A DNA stretch of 64,000 nt from Gemmiger sp. An50 (GCF_002161595.1 NZ_NFID01000010.1:1-64000), one strand, 5' to 3'; shown: positions 25,388 to 34,712, counted from the first letter of the stretch. Program-made: numbers and translations. The notes: a model not told the origin generated them from the letters alone.

Positions 25388-26023
25388 ATGCTCATCTGCG
25401 CAGCCACCGGCAACGCCGGTAAATTGAAAGAGATCCGCCGCATTCTGGAGGCTCAGGGCCATGAGGTCAAGAGCCAGAAGGAGCTGGGCATCACCCTGGA
25501 GCCGGAGGAGACCGGCACCACCTTTGCCGAGAATGCCCTCATCAAGGCAAAAGCCATCTGCGAGGCCAGCGGCCTGCCCACCCTGGCCGATGACTCCGGC
25601 CTGATGGTGGAGGCGCTGGGCGGCGCGCCCGGCGTCTACAGCGCCCGCTACTGCGGCCGCCATGGTGACGACGAGGCCAACAACGACAAGCTCCTGGCCG
25701 AGCTGGCCGGGGTGGAGGAGGGCAAGCGGGCGGCAAAGTTCGTGTCCGCCGTCTGCTTCTATCTGCCCGAGGGCCGCTCTGTCACCTATCTGGGCGAGTG
25801 CCCGGGCCGGGTGATCTTCGAGCGCCGGGGCACCAACGGCTTCGGCTACGACCCCCTGTTCGTGCCCGATGATGTGGGCCTGGCCGAGGGCGGCGTGCGC
25901 CCCAACACCGAGGGCCGCACCTACGCCGAGCTGGAGGCCATTGAAAAGGACGCCATCAGCCACCGGGGCAAAGCCATGGCCCTGCTGGACAAAAACCTGG
26001 CCGCCTTCCTGAACGAGGGCTGA
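25388..26023 (+). CDS. XTP/dITP diphosphatase (RdgB/HAM1 family)
   Basis: House-cleaning pyrophosphatase removing inosine and xanthosine triphosphates. 211 residues. TGNAGKLKEIRRIL at the N-terminus, TLADDSGLMVEALGGAPGVYSAR near residue 62 with the catalytic acidic pair, and GFGYDPLFVPDD. A perfect AAGGAGGA ribosome site. First of a run of small housekeeping genes continuing through yhbY and nadD. Confidence 0.95.
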   Translation: MLICAATGNAGKLKEIRRILEAQGHEVKSQKELGITLEPEETGTTFAENALIKAKAICEASGLPTLADDSGLMVEALGGAPGVYSARYCGRHGDDEANNDKLLAELAGVEEGKRAAKFVSAVCFYLPEGRSVTYLGECPGRVIFERRGTNGFGYDPLFVPDDVGLAEGGVRPNTEGRTYAELEAIEKDAISHRGKAMALLDKNLAAFLNEG

Positions 26024-26062
26024 GCCGCAAACCAATTTATTCTATAATATAAGGAGAACACT

Positions 26063-26368
26063 ATGCTCACCAGTAAACAACGCGCCGCGCTGCGCGCCGC
26101 CGCCAACACCCTCGATCCGGTCTTCCAGGTCGGCAAGGGCGAGATCGACGAGATGCTCATCAAGTCCACCGCCGATTGCCTGGCAGCCCGGGAGCTGATC
26201 AAGATGAAGGTGCTGGAGACCAGCATGTACAACGCCAAGGAGGCCGCCGCCATTCTGGCCGAGGCCACCGGCGCCGACGTGGTGCAGGTCATCGGCTCCA
26301 AGTTCGTGCTGTTCTTGAAGAAAAAGAAGGAGTCCAAGTTTGAGGACATCCTGAAGGCCGCCCGCTGA
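26063..26368 (+). CDS. yhbY: YhbY/CRM-domain RNA-binding protein
   Basis: 101 residues, a stand-alone CRM domain. LTSKQRAALRAAANTLDPVFQVGKG at the start, LIKMKVLE in the middle and a final IGSKFVLFLKKKKESKFED with the lysine-rich tail match the YhbY/YqeI fold associated with pre-50S ribosome assembly. AAGGAGA is seven bases before the ATG. In Firmicutes it normally precedes nadD and yqeK, as here. Confidence 0.94.
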   Translation: MLTSKQRAALRAAANTLDPVFQVGKGEIDEMLIKSTADCLAARELIKMKVLETSMYNAKEAAAILAEATGADVVQVIGSKFVLFLKKKKESKFEDILKAAR

Positions 26369-26433
26369 GCGAGCCCGCAAAACAGCGCGAAAAACAGATT
26401 GTTTACAATTTGTTTGTAACTTATTTGAAATAT

Positions 26434-26474
26434 CTGCCCGGCAAGCCTCGTTGTTTGAATGCATGGCCGGGCAG
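26434..26474 (+). other. Hairpin in the nadD leader
   Basis: CTGCCCGGC (26434-26442) and GCCGGGCAG (26466-26474) can form a 9-bp stem with a 23-base loop ending eight bases before the GGGGG ribosome site of nadD. The preceding AT-rich stretch (26395-26432) may hold a promoter, but no convincing -35/-10 pair stands out. Confidence 0.5.
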
Positions 26475-26491
26475 GATGGGGGAATGGTGCA

Positions 26492-27079
26492 ATGAAACTG
26501 CTGTTGTTCGGGGGCACCTTTGACCCGCCCCACAACGGCCACATGCGGCTTTTGCAGAGTGCCATCGACGCGGTGCAGCCGGATAAGGTGATGGTCATGC
26601 CCGCGGGCGTCCCGCCCCACAAGGCGGCCAGCGCCACCCCGGCCAGCCTGCGGCTGACCATGTGCCAGTGCTTTGCACCGCTGCACCCGGATCTTGTGGT
26701 CTCGGACTGGGAGATCGGCCGCGGCGGCAAAAACTACACCATCGACACGGTGCGCATGCTGGAAGAACGCTACCCGGGCGCCGAGATCTTTCTCAGCGTG
26801 GGCAGCGATATGCTCACCACCTTCACCCAGTGGAGGGAATGGCAGAGCCTGCTGGAAAAAACCACCCTTGTGGTGCAGAGCCGCTACAGCGGTGACGGCG
26901 CGGACCTTGCGGCCGCGGCTCGTGAGCTGGAAGCGGCGGGCGGACGGGTGATCTTCGCCCACGCCCCGGTCCTGCAGGCGGCCTCCAGCGACGTGCGTGC
27001 CGGGAAGCTGGGCATGGATGCGCTGCCGCCCCTGGTGCAGCACATCTGCAAACAGTATCATTTATACGAAAAGAGCTGA
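26492..27079 (+). CDS. nadD: Nicotinate-nucleotide adenylyltransferase
   Basis: Adds AMP to nicotinate mononucleotide in NAD synthesis. 195 residues from the ATG at 26492, which has GATGGGGG upstream and starts right at the domain (MKLLLFGGTFDPPHNGHM). An upstream in-frame ATG at 26459 lies inside the leader hairpin loop and is unlikely. ASSSDVRAG near residue 165 is the second nucleotide-binding motif (ISSTxIR equivalent). Its stop is seven bases before yqeK. Confidence 0.96.
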   Translation: MKLLLFGGTFDPPHNGHMRLLQSAIDAVQPDKVMVMPAGVPPHKAASATPASLRLTMCQCFAPLHPDLVVSDWEIGRGGKNYTIDTVRMLEERYPGAEIFLSVGSDMLTTFTQWREWQSLLEKTTLVVQSRYSGDGADLAAAARELEAAGGRVIFAHAPVLQAASSDVRAGKLGMDALPPLVQHICKQYHLYEKS

Positions 27080-27085
27080 GGACCC

Positions 27086-27673
27086 ATGAACGCAAAAGAA
27101 GCGCAGAAGATGGTAAAGGAGTGCCTTTCCAAAAAGCGCTACACCCACACCATGAACGTGCGGGACGCGGCGGTGCATCTGGCCGAAAAGTACGGGGCCG
27201 ACCCGGACAAGGCCGAGCTGGCCGCTCTGCTGCACGACGCGGTGAAGGAGCGCAGCCGGGAGGAATTGTTGCAGATATTGCGAAACAATGCTATAATGGC
27301 ACAAAATGCCGAAAAAAGCCCCCCGCCGGTCTGGCACGGCATCTGTGCCGCCATCCTGGCCCAGACCGAATGGGGCGTCGCCGACCCGGAGATCGTCAGC
27401 GCCATCCGCTGCCATACCACCGGCAAGGCCGGCATGTCCAAGCTGGACAAGATCATTTATCTGAGCGATATGATCAGCGCCGAGCGGGACTACCCGGAGG
27501 TGTACGAGCTGCGCAGGCTCGCCGAGGAGGATCTGGACAAGGCCGTCTGCACGGCCGTGGAGAAGAACATTGGATGGATGAAGGAATGCGGCAAATCCAT
27601 CGACCCCTTGTCGCTCGAGGCCCTGGAGGACCTGAAGCGCGGCATGCAAACCAGGGAGGATACCCATGAATGA
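27086..27673 (+). CDS. yqeK: YqeK-family HD hydrolase (diadenosine tetraphosphatase-like)
   Basis: 195 residues. YTHTMNVRDAAVHLAEKYG supplies the first His, ALLHDAVKE the HD pair, IRCHTTGKAGMSKLDKIIYLSDMI the later His and Asp ligands. Family members hydrolyse Ap4A symmetrically and carry a diiron site. Next to nadD, the usual neighbour; the last eight bases overlap the LCP gene start, so the two are translationally coupled. Confidence 0.92.
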   Translation: MNAKEAQKMVKECLSKKRYTHTMNVRDAAVHLAEKYGADPDKAELAALLHDAVKERSREELLQILRNNAIMAQNAEKSPPPVWHGICAAILAQTEWGVADPEIVSAIRCHTTGKAGMSKLDKIIYLSDMISAERDYPEVYELRRLAEEDLDKAVCTAVEKNIGWMKECGKSIDPLSLEALEDLKRGMQTREDTHE

Positions 27674-28964
27674 ACCCAAACAGCCCCGTAAACTGAACAC
27701 CGGCTCCGCTTCGGGCCGTTCGTCCGCACCCAGCGGCTCCACCGGCCGCCGCATCAACCGCAGCGGTTCGCCCGCTTCCGGTTCAGGCCAGCAGCGCACG
27801 GTCTACCATGCCAGCGAGCAGCCCCGCCGTCAGGCCCAGCCTCAGCGTCAGGCCCAGCCTCAGCGGCAGGTCCAGCCGGCAGCGCACCGGGGCCAGCCCC
27901 GCCGCCGCCCGAAAAAGAAAAAGAGCCCGCTGAAAATTGCTCTGATCAGTCTGCTGACCCTGGTGGCCGTGGTCTGTGTGGGCCTGTTCGGCCTGTATCA
28001 GTGGGTGGTGCGCAGCATCAGCCCCGAAGGCGGTGCCCCCACCATCAATGAGCTGATCAACACCCCCAGCGAGTATAAGGGCGATGTTGTGAATATTCTG
28101 GTCTGCGGCATCGACAAGGATGAGACCCGCAACTACGGCGGTGATTCCAGCTCCAACGACGGTATGACCGACATGATCATGTATGTGAACTTCAATGTGA
28201 AGGAAAAGAAGATCAACATGCTGCAGATCCCCCGCGACACCTATCCCGGCGAGGAGTACAATCACGGCAACACCGGCAAGATCAACGCGGTGGCCCTGCA
28301 CAACGAGGGCGGCATCACCGATCTGGCAAAGCTCATCAGCGAGCAGTACAAGCTGCCCATCGACTATTATGTGACCATCGATATGCAGTCTTTGAAGGAG
28401 ATCGTGGATCACTTCGGCGGCATCGAGGTGTACATCCCTCAGGATATGTCCTACAAGGGCAGCACTCTGGAGCAGGGCTACCGCAACCTGGACGGCGAGG
28501 CCGCCGAGTTTTTCGTGCGCAACCGCAACTACGCCCAGGCGGACATCGCCCGCCTGGATATGCAGCGCTACTTCTATCAGGGCCTGTTCGCTCGCATCCG
28601 CACCGCAAATGTGTGGGACATTGCCAAGCTGACTCCGGTGGCGCTCAAGTACATCACCACCGATATTCCCGGCGATGTGCTGGTCAGCCTGGGCGTGAGC
28701 TTCCTGCAGGTGGACAGTTCCAATATCATGATGTGCAAGTTGCCCACCTACTCCGCCGCCCAGCGCTACAACAAACAGACCCATTTGATCTGCGATGTGG
28801 CCAAGACCACCGACCTGCTCAACCAGTACTTCCGCACCTACGGGGAACCTGTGTCTGAGTTGAACGTCCCCACCTTGGCCACCGTGGGCGAGTCCACCGA
28901 CCCCAACGTGCAGTATATGGGCCAATTGGATACCGAGGCCGAGGGCGCACAGGCCGGCGGCTGA
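27666..28964 (+). CDS. LytR-CpsA-Psr (LCP) family cell-envelope protein
   Basis: 432 residues. LCP proteins transfer lipid-linked glycopolymers (wall teichoic acid, capsule) onto peptidoglycan at the outer membrane face. The N-terminal ~85 residues are cytosolic, basic and low-complexity, with an RQAQPQ repeat at residues 55-72. One transmembrane helix follows (about 88-113). The extracellular LCP domain has ILVCGIDKDETR, SNDGMTDMIM and INMLQIPRDTYPG (phosphate-binding Arg), then AEFFVRNRNYAQADIARLDMQ. It starts inside the yqeK stop region. Its presence between yqeK and rsfS is seen in several Firmicutes. Confidence 0.93.
   Translation: MNEPKQPRKLNTGSASGRSSAPSGSTGRRINRSGSPASGSGQQRTVYHASEQPRRQAQPQRQAQPQRQVQPAAHRGQPRRRPKKKKSPLKIALISLLTLVAVVCVGLFGLYQWVVRSISPEGGAPTINELINTPSEYKGDVVNILVCGIDKDETRNYGGDSSSNDGMTDMIMYVNFNVKEKKINMLQIPRDTYPGEEYNHGNTGKINAVALHNEGGITDLAKLISEQYKLPIDYYVTIDMQSLKEIVDHFGGIEVYIPQDMSYKGSTLEQGYRNLDGEAAEFFVRNRNYAQADIARLDMQRYFYQGLFARIRTANVWDIAKLTPVALKYITTDIPGDVLVSLGVSFLQVDSSNIMMCKLPTYSAAQRYNKQTHLICDVAKTTDLLNQYFRTYGEPVSELNVPTLATVGESTDPNVQYMGQLDTEAEGAQAGG
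27828..27881 (+). repeat. 18-bp tandem repeat inside the LCP gene
   Basis: Two identical 18-base units (27828-27845, 27846-27863) and a degenerate third (27864-27881) encode RQAQPQ-RQAQPQ-RQVQPA. In-frame, so copy-number change would not break the protein. Confidence 0.85.
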
Positions 28965-29021
28965 GTCCCGCAACATCAAGAACAGCAGCCGGCGACAGAC
29001 CGGCGAAAGGAGAAACAATAA

Positions 29022-29393
29022 ATGGAAAGCTTGCAGCTTGCAACCAGCATCGCCAAGGTGCTGGATACCAAAAAAGCCGCGAACGTAAAGGTACTGAAGG
29101 TGCGGGATCTGACCGTGCTCACCGATTACTTTGTGATCGCCAACGGTACTTCCACCACCCACGTGAAGAGCCTGGCCGAGGAAGTGGAATTCCAGCTGGA
29201 GCAGCAGGGTGTGAAGACCCTGCGCACCGAGGGCTACGATGCCAAGAACTGGATCCTGCTGGACTACGGCACCGTGATCGTTCACGTGTTCTACCCCCAG
29301 GCCCGGGAGTTCTATGACCTGGAGCACCTGTGGGCGGATGCTGAGGAGTGCGACATCCAGTTCGACGCACCCGAGAGCGGCGCGGAGGAATAA
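29022..29393 (+). CDS. rsfS: Ribosomal silencing factor RsfS
   Basis: Binds L14 and blocks subunit joining in starvation. 123 residues. DYFVIANGTSTTHVKSLAEEVE and NWILLDYGTVIVHVF with the acidic C-terminus (DLEHLWADAE) match RsfS/YqeL. Ribosome site AAAGGAGAAA. Standard position after yqeK (with the LCP gene between) and before leuS. Confidence 0.95.
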   Translation: MESLQLATSIAKVLDTKKAANVKVLKVRDLTVLTDYFVIANGTSTTHVKSLAEEVEFQLEQQGVKTLRTEGYDAKNWILLDYGTVIVHVFYPQAREFYDLEHLWADAEECDIQFDAPESGAEE

Positions 29394-29430
29394 ATCAAAC
29401 GGAACGCCGTCCTGTGCTTTTTGCGCGGGG

Positions 29431-29500
29431 CGGCCATGAGCCAGTTTTCCACGGTGGGACAAGCCTGCGGTGGAAAACTGGCTGTCGCCGTTTTATTTTA
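29431..29500 (+). terminator. Strong terminator between rsfS and leuS
   Basis: A perfect 14-bp stem (29439-29452 with 29470-29483) is extended by CGGC/GCCG (29431-29434 with 29487-29490) and followed directly by TTTTATTTTA. The ~130-base gap before leuS carries no T-box core motif. Confidence 0.85.
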
Positions 29501-29540
29501 AAGGGGCATATCGCTCAAATTTTGGTTGGAGTTGATAAAG

Positions 29541-31961
29541 GTGAAATACGATTTCAAAGCCATTGAGAAAAAATGGCAGAAAGTCTGGGCGGACGAAAAG
29601 ACCTTCGCCGCCAAGATCGACCACGCAAAACCCAAATTCTACGCTCTGGTAGAGTTCCCGTACCCCAGCGGTCAGGGCCTGCACGTGGGCCATCCCCGCA
29701 GCTACACCGCGCTGGACATCGTGGCCCGCAAAAAGCGGCTGGCCGGCTACAATGTGTTGTACCCCATGGGCTGGGATGCCTTCGGCCTGCCCACCGAAAA
29801 CTTCGCCATGAAGAACCACATCCATCCCGAGATCGTGACCAAGAACAACGTGGCCCGCTTCAAGAGCCAGCTGCAGGCGCTGGGCCTGTCCTTTGACTGG
29901 GACCGCGAGATCAACACCACCGATCCCAGCTACTACAAGTGGACCCAGTGGATCTTCCTGCAGCTGTACAAGCACGGTCTGGCCTATAAGAAGGAAATGA
30001 GCGTGAACTGGTGCACCAGCTGTAAGGTGGTGCTGGCCAACGAAGAGGTTGTAAACGGCTGCTGCGAGCGCTGCGGCGGCGAAGTGGTCCACAAGGTCAA
30101 GAGCCAGTGGATGCTGAAGATCACCGAATATGCCGACCGTCTGATCGACGATCTGGACGGCCTGGACTTCATCGAGCGCGTTGCCACCCAGCAGAAGAAC
30201 TGGATCGGCCGCTCCACCGGTGCCGAGGTGAACTTCACCACTACCACCGGCGACACCCTGACCGTGTACACCACCCGCTGCGACACCCTGTTCGGAGCCA
30301 CCTACATGGTGGTCAGCCCCGAGCATGCCCTGGTGAACCAGTGGCTGGACAACGGCACCATCCAGAATGCCGAGGCCGTGCGCGCCTACCAGGCCGAGGC
30401 CGCCCGCAAGAGCGACTTCGAGCGTACCGAGCTGAACAAGGAAAAGACCGGAGTCAAGCTGGAGGGCGTGATGGGCATCAACCCGGTGAACGGCAAGGAG
30501 ATCCCCATCTTCATTTCCGACTACGTGCTGGCCACCTACGGCACCGGCGCCATCATGGCCGTGCCCGCCCACGACACCCGCGACTACGAGTTCGCCAAGG
30601 TGTTCGGCCTGCCCATCGTTGAGGTAGTTAAGGGCCAGGGCGAGAGCAACCTGGAAAAGGAAGCCTTCACCGACGTTGCCACCGGCACCCTGGTGAACAG
30701 CGGCTTCCTGGACGGCCTGAGCGTGGAAGACGCCAAGAAAAAGATGATCGAGTGGCTGGAGAGCGAGGGCAAGGGTCACGCCAAGGTGAACTTCAAGCTG
30801 CGTGACTGGGTGTTCAGCCGTCAGCGTTACTGGGGCGAGCCCATCCCCATGGTCTACTGTGAGAAGTGCGGCTGGCAGCCCATCCCCGAGAGCGAGCTGC
30901 CCCTGAAGCTGCCCGAGATCAGCGACTTCGAGCCCGGCGAGGGCGGCGAGAGCCCGCTGGCCCGTCACACTGAGTGGGTCAACACCACCTGCCCCTGCTG
31001 CGGCGGCCCCGCCAAGCGCGAGACCGACACCATGCCTCAGTGGGCCGGTTCCTCCTGGTACTTCCTGCGTTATATGGACCCCCACTGCGACACCGCTCCC
31101 GTGAGCAAGGAGGCCGTGGAATACTGGGGTCCTGTGGACTGGTACAACGGCGGCATGGAGCACACCACCCTGCACCTGCTGTACAGCCGCTTCTGGCATA
31201 AGTTCCTGTACGACATCGGCGTGGTTCCCACCAAGGAGCCCTACGCCAAGCGCACCAGCCATGGCATGATCCTGGGCGAGAACGGCGAGAAGATGTCCAA
31301 GAGCCGCGGCAACGTCATCAACCCGGACGACGTGGTGAACGAGTACGGCGCCGACACCCTGCGTCTGTACGAGATGTTCATCGGCGACTTCGAGAAGGCC
31401 GCTCCCTGGTCCACCAAGGGCATCAAGGGCTGCAAGCGCTTCCTGGACCGTCTGTGGGGCCTGGGCGAGATGATCGTTCCCGGCGAGGGCTACCGTCCCG
31501 AGCTGGAGACCGCCTTCCACAAGACCATCAAGAAGGTGGGCGAGGACATCGAGGTGCTCAAGCACAACACCGCAATCGCCTCCATGATGAGCCTGCTGAA
31601 CGATTTGTACGCCGCCGGCGGCGTTACCAAGGACGAGCTGCGCACCCTGCTGATCCTGGTCAACCCCTTTGCTCCCCACATCACCGAGGAGATGTGGCAG
31701 CAGCAGGGCTTTGAGGGCCAGATCGCTCACGCCCAGTGGCCTGCCTATGACGAGGCCAAGTGCGTGGAAAGCACCGTGGAGGTGCTGGTGCAGCTGAACG
31801 GCAAGCCCAAGGCCCGCCTGAACCTGGCTTCCGGCCTGGATAAGGACGCCACCCTGGCTGCTGTGAAGGCGGACGCCTCCGTGGCCGCTCTGCTGGAGGG
31901 CAAGACCATCGTGAAGGAGATCGCCGTACCCGGCAAGCTGGTCAACCTGGTGGTCAAATAA
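29541..31961 (+). CDS. leuS: Leucyl-tRNA synthetase
   Basis: Class Ia synthetase with CP1 editing domain. 806 residues from a GTG at 29541 (GGAG nine bases upstream), giving the typical [13 protein letters not shown] start; an in-frame TTG at 29526 overlaps the ribosome site. HIGH-type motif [10 protein letters not shown] near residue 45. A CP1 zinc-like knuckle [21 protein letters not shown] lies near 160. The editing-site [17 protein letters not shown] is present, and the KMSKS motif [16 protein letters not shown] is near residue 585. Complete C-terminal anticodon-binding and tail domains. Confidence 0.98.
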   Translation: MKYDFKAIEKKWQKVWADEKTFAAKIDHAKPKFYALVEFPYPSGQGLHVGHPRSYTALDIVARKKRLAGYNVLYPMGWDAFGLPTENFAMKNHIHPEIVTKNNVARFKSQLQALGLSFDWDREINTTDPSYYKWTQWIFLQLYKHGLAYKKEMSVNWCTSCKVVLANEEVVNGCCERCGGEVVHKVKSQWMLKITEYADRLIDDLDGLDFIERVATQQKNWIGRSTGAEVNFTTTTGDTLTVYTTRCDTLFGATYMVVSPEHALVNQWLDNGTIQNAEAVRAYQAEAARKSDFERTELNKEKTGVKLEGVMGINPVNGKEIPIFISDYVLATYGTGAIMAVPAHDTRDYEFAKVFGLPIVEVVKGQGESNLEKEAFTDVATGTLVNSGFLDGLSVEDAKKKMIEWLESEGKGHAKVNFKLRDWVFSRQRYWGEPIPMVYCEKCGWQPIPESELPLKLPEISDFEPGEGGESPLARHTEWVNTTCPCCGGPAKRETDTMPQWAGSSWYFLRYMDPHCDTAPVSKEAVEYWGPVDWYNGGMEHTTLHLLYSRFWHKFLYDIGVVPTKEPYAKRTSHGMILGENGEKMSKSRGNVINPDDVVNEYGADTLRLYEMFIGDFEKAAPWSTKGIKGCKRFLDRLWGLGEMIVPGEGYRPELETAFHKTIKKVGEDIEVLKHNTAIASMMSLLNDLYAAGGVTKDELRTLLILVNPFAPHITEEMWQQQGFEGQIAHAQWPAYDEAKCVESTVEVLVQLNGKPKARLNLASGLDKDATLAAVKADASVAALLEGKTIVKEIAVPGKLVNLVVK

Positions 31962-31980
31962 GCAAAGCTGTTGACGATTT

Positions 31981-32013
31981 GTGGTTGAAGACCAAAAAAC
32001 GGTCTTCAACCGC
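31981..32013 (+). terminator. Hairpin after leuS
   Basis: A 13-bp stem (31981-31993 with 32001-32013, one G-U) with an A-rich loop. The following AGAAAGTTTTG is only a modest U-run. Confidence 0.65.
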
Positions 32014-32043
32014 AGAAAGTTTTGAATTTGCACAAGATTTTAG

Positions 32044-32073
32044 TTGACAGAACTAACTGTGGCATAGTATAAT
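32044..32073 (+). promoter_or_regulatory. Promoter for rpsU
   Basis: Perfect TTGACA (32044-32049) and TATAAT (32068-32073), 18-base spacer. The ~70-base leader that follows contains a small ACCC/GGGT hairpin. Confidence 0.85.
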
Positions 32074-32146
32074 CGATATGTTGAATACCCTAATTTTGGG
32101 TTATGCAACGAAACTCCTGCCTCAGGTCCAAGGGAGGGAAAAATAG

Positions 32147-32323
32147 ATGTCGGAAATTCGTGTCAAGGACAACGAGTCGCTGGAGAGCGCGCTGCGTCGT
32201 TTTAAGCGTTCTTGCGCCCGCAGCGGTGTGCTTGCCGAGGTTCGCAAGCGTGAAGCTTACGAGAAGCCCTCTGTGCGCCGCAAGAAGAAGTCCGAAGCTG
32301 CCCGCAAGCGCAAGTTCAAGTAA
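32147..32323 (+). CDS. rpsU: 30S ribosomal protein S21
   Basis: 58 residues, beginning [20 protein letters not shown] and ending in a Lys/Arg-rich tail ([15 protein letters not shown]), the S21 pattern of Firmicutes. AGGGAGGG is upstream. Too short for ordinary ORF calling. It has its own strong promoter and terminator and is thus a single-gene unit. Confidence 0.97.
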   Translation: MSEIRVKDNESLESALRRFKRSCARSGVLAEVRKREAYEKPSVRRKKKSEAARKRKFK

Positions 32324-32366
32324 TTGCGGTTAGCCGGAACAAAGGCTGAAATGCGTGCAAACGCCC

Positions 32367-32398
32367 GAGCGGGTCCCCTGGGGGCCCGCTCATTTTTT
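32367..32398 (+). terminator. Terminator after rpsU
   Basis: 11-bp stem (32367-32377 with 32381-32391, one G-U), three-base loop, then ATTTTTTAT. Confidence 0.9.
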
Positions 32399-32445
32399 AT
32401 CAATTTTTTCCGGGGCATCGGCCCCGCTTTTATGGGAGAAGCGCT

Positions 32446-32949
32446 ATGTTCATCACACCGGAGTATCTTTTTTCCGGCGCGGCGGCCATCACGCCGGAAT
32501 TTTTGAAGGAGAAGGGCATCACCGCCCTGGTGCTGGATGTGGACAACACCCTCACCGGCCACGACAGCCAGCAGCTGCCCGAAGCGATCCGCGACTGGCT
32601 GGACCGGATGCGGGCAGCGGGCATTCAGCTGGCCATCGCCAGCAACAACAACGAGGAGCGGGTGCGGCCCTTTGCCCAGTCCATCGGGCTGGATTATGTG
32701 GCCATGAGCTGCAAGCCGCTCACCTTCGGTCTGGCCCGGGCCCGCAAAAAGTTCGGAGTACCCCGGCGGCAGATGGCCATTGTGGGCGACCAGCTGTTCA
32801 CCGACCGGCTGGCCGGAACGCTGTACGGCATTCCGGCTTTGGTGGTGCAGCCCATGTATGAGGATTTCAAAAAGGGCATTCGCTTCAAACGCAGGCTGGA
32901 AAAGCCCTTTCTGGCCCGCTATTTCAAAAAGGGAGGGAAGCTGCTGTGA
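32446..32949 (+). CDS. yqeG: YqeG-family HAD-IIIA phosphatase
   Basis: 167 residues. HAD motif I LVLDVDNTLTGHD (nucleophile Asp in DVDNT) is near residue 32, motif II Ser/Asn in IASNNNEERV, motif III Lys in SCKPLTFGLARARKKFG, and motif IV VGDQLFTDRLAG. YqeG/PGP-type phosphatases are widespread in Firmicutes; relatives act as phosphatidylglycerophosphate phosphatases, but the substrate here is unproven. Its TGA overlaps the GTG start of the next gene, so translation is coupled. Confidence 0.88.
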   Translation: MFITPEYLFSGAAAITPEFLKEKGITALVLDVDNTLTGHDSQQLPEAIRDWLDRMRAAGIQLAIASNNNEERVRPFAQSIGLDYVAMSCKPLTFGLARARKKFGVPRRQMAIVGDQLFTDRLAGTLYGIPALVVQPMYEDFKKGIRFKRRLEKPFLARYFKKGGKLL

Positions 32950-33800
32950 GCATCTTATTCGGAACCGCCGGCACAAGCCAGAGCTTTGCCGAGCAGGGGT
33001 ATAAAAACAGCGTGCAGGTGCCGGAATACACCGCGAAAATGGGCCTGGACGCCTTTGAGTATCAGTGCGGCCGGGGCGTGCGCATCAAGGAGGAGCTTGC
33101 GGCCAAGATCCGCGCCCAGGCGGCGGTGCACGGCATCTACTTCAGCCTGCACGCCCCTTACTACATCTCTATGAGCAGCCTGGAGGAGGAGAAGCGCCTG
33201 AACAGCGTGGACTACATCCTGCAGAGCGCGGCGGCCATCCGGGCGCTGGGCGGCCAGCGGGTGATCTTCCACTCCGGCAGCTGCGGCAAGCAGAGCCGGG
33301 AAGCTGCTCTGGAAAAGGCGCTGGACACCATGCACCGTATCGTGGCAGCGATGGACGAGGCCGGTTTCTCCGACATCGTGCTCTGCCCCGAGACCATGGG
33401 CAAGGTGGGCCAGCTGGGCACCCTGGACGAGGTGCTGGCACTGTGCGGGGTGGACAAGCGCATCACCCCCTGCATCGACTTCGGCCACCTGAACGCCCGG
33501 GACCAGGGTTCCATCAAGACCAAGGCGGACTACGCCGCCCTCCTGGACCGGATGGGCGAGGTGTTGGGCGACGACCGGGCCAGCCATTTCCATGTGCACT
33601 TCAGCAAGATCGAATACACCACCGGCGGCGAAAAGCAGCATCTGACCTTCGCCGACACCGTCTACGGGCCGGACTTCGAGCCGCTGCTGGAGCTGTGCTA
33701 TGAGCGGGGGCTGTCTCCGGTGATCATCTGCGAGTCCGCCGGTACCCAGGCGGAGGACGCCGCCACCATGAAGCGGTATTACCAGAGCCTGGGCAAGTGA
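32946..33800 (+). CDS. Endonuclease IV-like (AP endonuclease family 2) TIM-barrel protein
   Basis: 284 residues from a GTG overlapping the yqeG stop. All expected metal-site pieces of an Nfo-type barrel are present: SLHAPYY, IFHSGSCG, LCPETMGK, CIDFGHLNARD, HFHVHFSKIEY and ICESAG. The sequence is close to the endonuclease IV family (AP-site and 3'-end repair). The isolated fold also occurs in sugar isomerases, so nuclease activity is likely but not certain. A CCCGGG-type hairpin follows (33802-33822). Confidence 0.85.
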   Translation: MSILFGTAGTSQSFAEQGYKNSVQVPEYTAKMGLDAFEYQCGRGVRIKEELAAKIRAQAAVHGIYFSLHAPYYISMSSLEEEKRLNSVDYILQSAAAIRALGGQRVIFHSGSCGKQSREAALEKALDTMHRIVAAMDEAGFSDIVLCPETMGKVGQLGTLDEVLALCGVDKRITPCIDFGHLNARDQGSIKTKADYAALLDRMGEVLGDDRASHFHVHFSKIEYTTGGEKQHLTFADTVYGPDFEPLLELCYERGLSPVIICESAGTQAEDAATMKRYYQSLGK

Positions 33801-33843
33801 GCCCCGGGTCTGCCCCGGGCCCTTGAAAAGGGCAAGAAAGGGC

Positions 33844-33872
33844 TTGAAAAATAGCCGTTTCTGGGGTAGAAT
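33844..33872 (+). promoter_or_regulatory. Promoter for efp
   Basis: TTGAAA (33844-33849), 17-base spacer, TAGAAT (33867-33872). Confidence 0.7.
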
Positions 33873-33898
33873 AATAACAGATATGTCAGTGAATGCCC

Positions 33899-33944
33899 GC
33901 GCCGCATCGCTGCCGTGCAGCAGCAGGCAGCCAGGCCGCGGCGC
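33899..33944 (+). other. Structured segment in the efp leader
   Basis: Nested complementary arms GCGCCGC (33899-33905) with GCGGCGC (33938-33944) and GCTGCC (33909-33914) with GGCAGC (33926-33931) can form a long GC-rich hairpin in the ~130-base leader of efp. There is no U-run, so it is not a simple terminator. Function unknown. Confidence 0.5.
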
Positions 33945-34001
33945 TGGCAGCGCAAGGCCGGTTTGGCCGGGCCAGAATAAATTTTAATTGGAGGATCATT
34001 T

Positions 34002-34559
34002 ATGATTTCTGCAGGCGATTTTCGCAATGGCGTAACTTTTGAAGAGAACGGCAACGTGCTCCAGGTTGTGGAGTTCCAGCATGTTAAGCCCGGTAAGGGC
34101 GCTGCCTTCGTGCGCACCAAGACCAAGAACGTGATCACCGGTGCCGTGACCGAGAAGAGCTACAACCCCAGTGACAAGTTCCCCACCGCCTTCATCGAGC
34201 GCCGTGAGATGCAGTACCTGTACGAGGACGGCGGCCTGTACTACTTCATGGACACCGAGACCTACGAGCAGATCCCCCTGAACGAGCATGATCTGTCCGA
34301 CTCCTTCAAGTTCGTGAAGGAGAACGAGATGGTTAAGATCCTGAGCTACAAGGGCAACGTGTTCGGCCTGGAGGCTCCCAACTTTGTAGTGCTGCAGGTC
34401 ACCGAGACCGAGCCCGGCTTCAAGGGCAACACTGCCACCAACACCCTGAAGCCCGCTAAGCTGGAGACCGGCGCCGAGATCCGCGTGCCTCTGTTCATCA
34501 ACGAGGGCGACATGATCCGTGTGGACACCCGCACCGGCGAATACATGGAGCGCGCCTGA
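34002..34559 (+). CDS. efp: Elongation factor P
   Basis: Relieves ribosome stalling at polyproline. 185 residues, three-domain OB protein. The loop [12 protein letters not shown] places the tip lysine at residue 32, the position that is post-translationally modified in many bacteria. [21 protein letters not shown] and the C-terminal [13 protein letters not shown] are conserved. TTGGAGGAT ribosome site. Own promoter and terminator. The Pro-rich surface protein at the left edge is the kind of substrate that needs it. Confidence 0.97.
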   Translation: MISAGDFRNGVTFEENGNVLQVVEFQHVKPGKGAAFVRTKTKNVITGAVTEKSYNPSDKFPTAFIERREMQYLYEDGGLYYFMDTETYEQIPLNEHDLSDSFKFVKENEMVKILSYKGNVFGLEAPNFVVLQVTETEPGFKGNTATNTLKPAKLETGAEIRVPLFINEGDMIRVDTRTGEYMERA

Positions 34560-34585
34560 TTTTAGGCTTGACCCTGAACGCATTC

Positions 34586-34624
34586 ACCTGGGCGGCGGCT
34601 TTGCCGCCGCCCAGGTTTTGTTTT
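34586..34624 (+). terminator. Terminator after efp
   Basis: 14-bp GC-rich stem (34586-34599 with 34603-34616) then TTTTGTTTT. Confidence 0.92.
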
Positions 34625-34712
34625 ACCTTGTGTGAGCGCCGCGCTGCCGGTTTTCGGGGGCGAGGGCGTGGTCATAAAAATGTTTGATACTTCTTCAAAG
34701 GAGGAATGAACA

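Noticed and set aside
27828-27881. Short direct repeats as a possible CRISPR array
   Set aside because: Only two to three 18-bp units without spacers, in frame within the LCP gene.
29394-29540. Possible T-box leader before leuS
   Set aside because: No GTGGTACC-type core or specifier stem; the hairpin is a plain terminator for the upstream operon.
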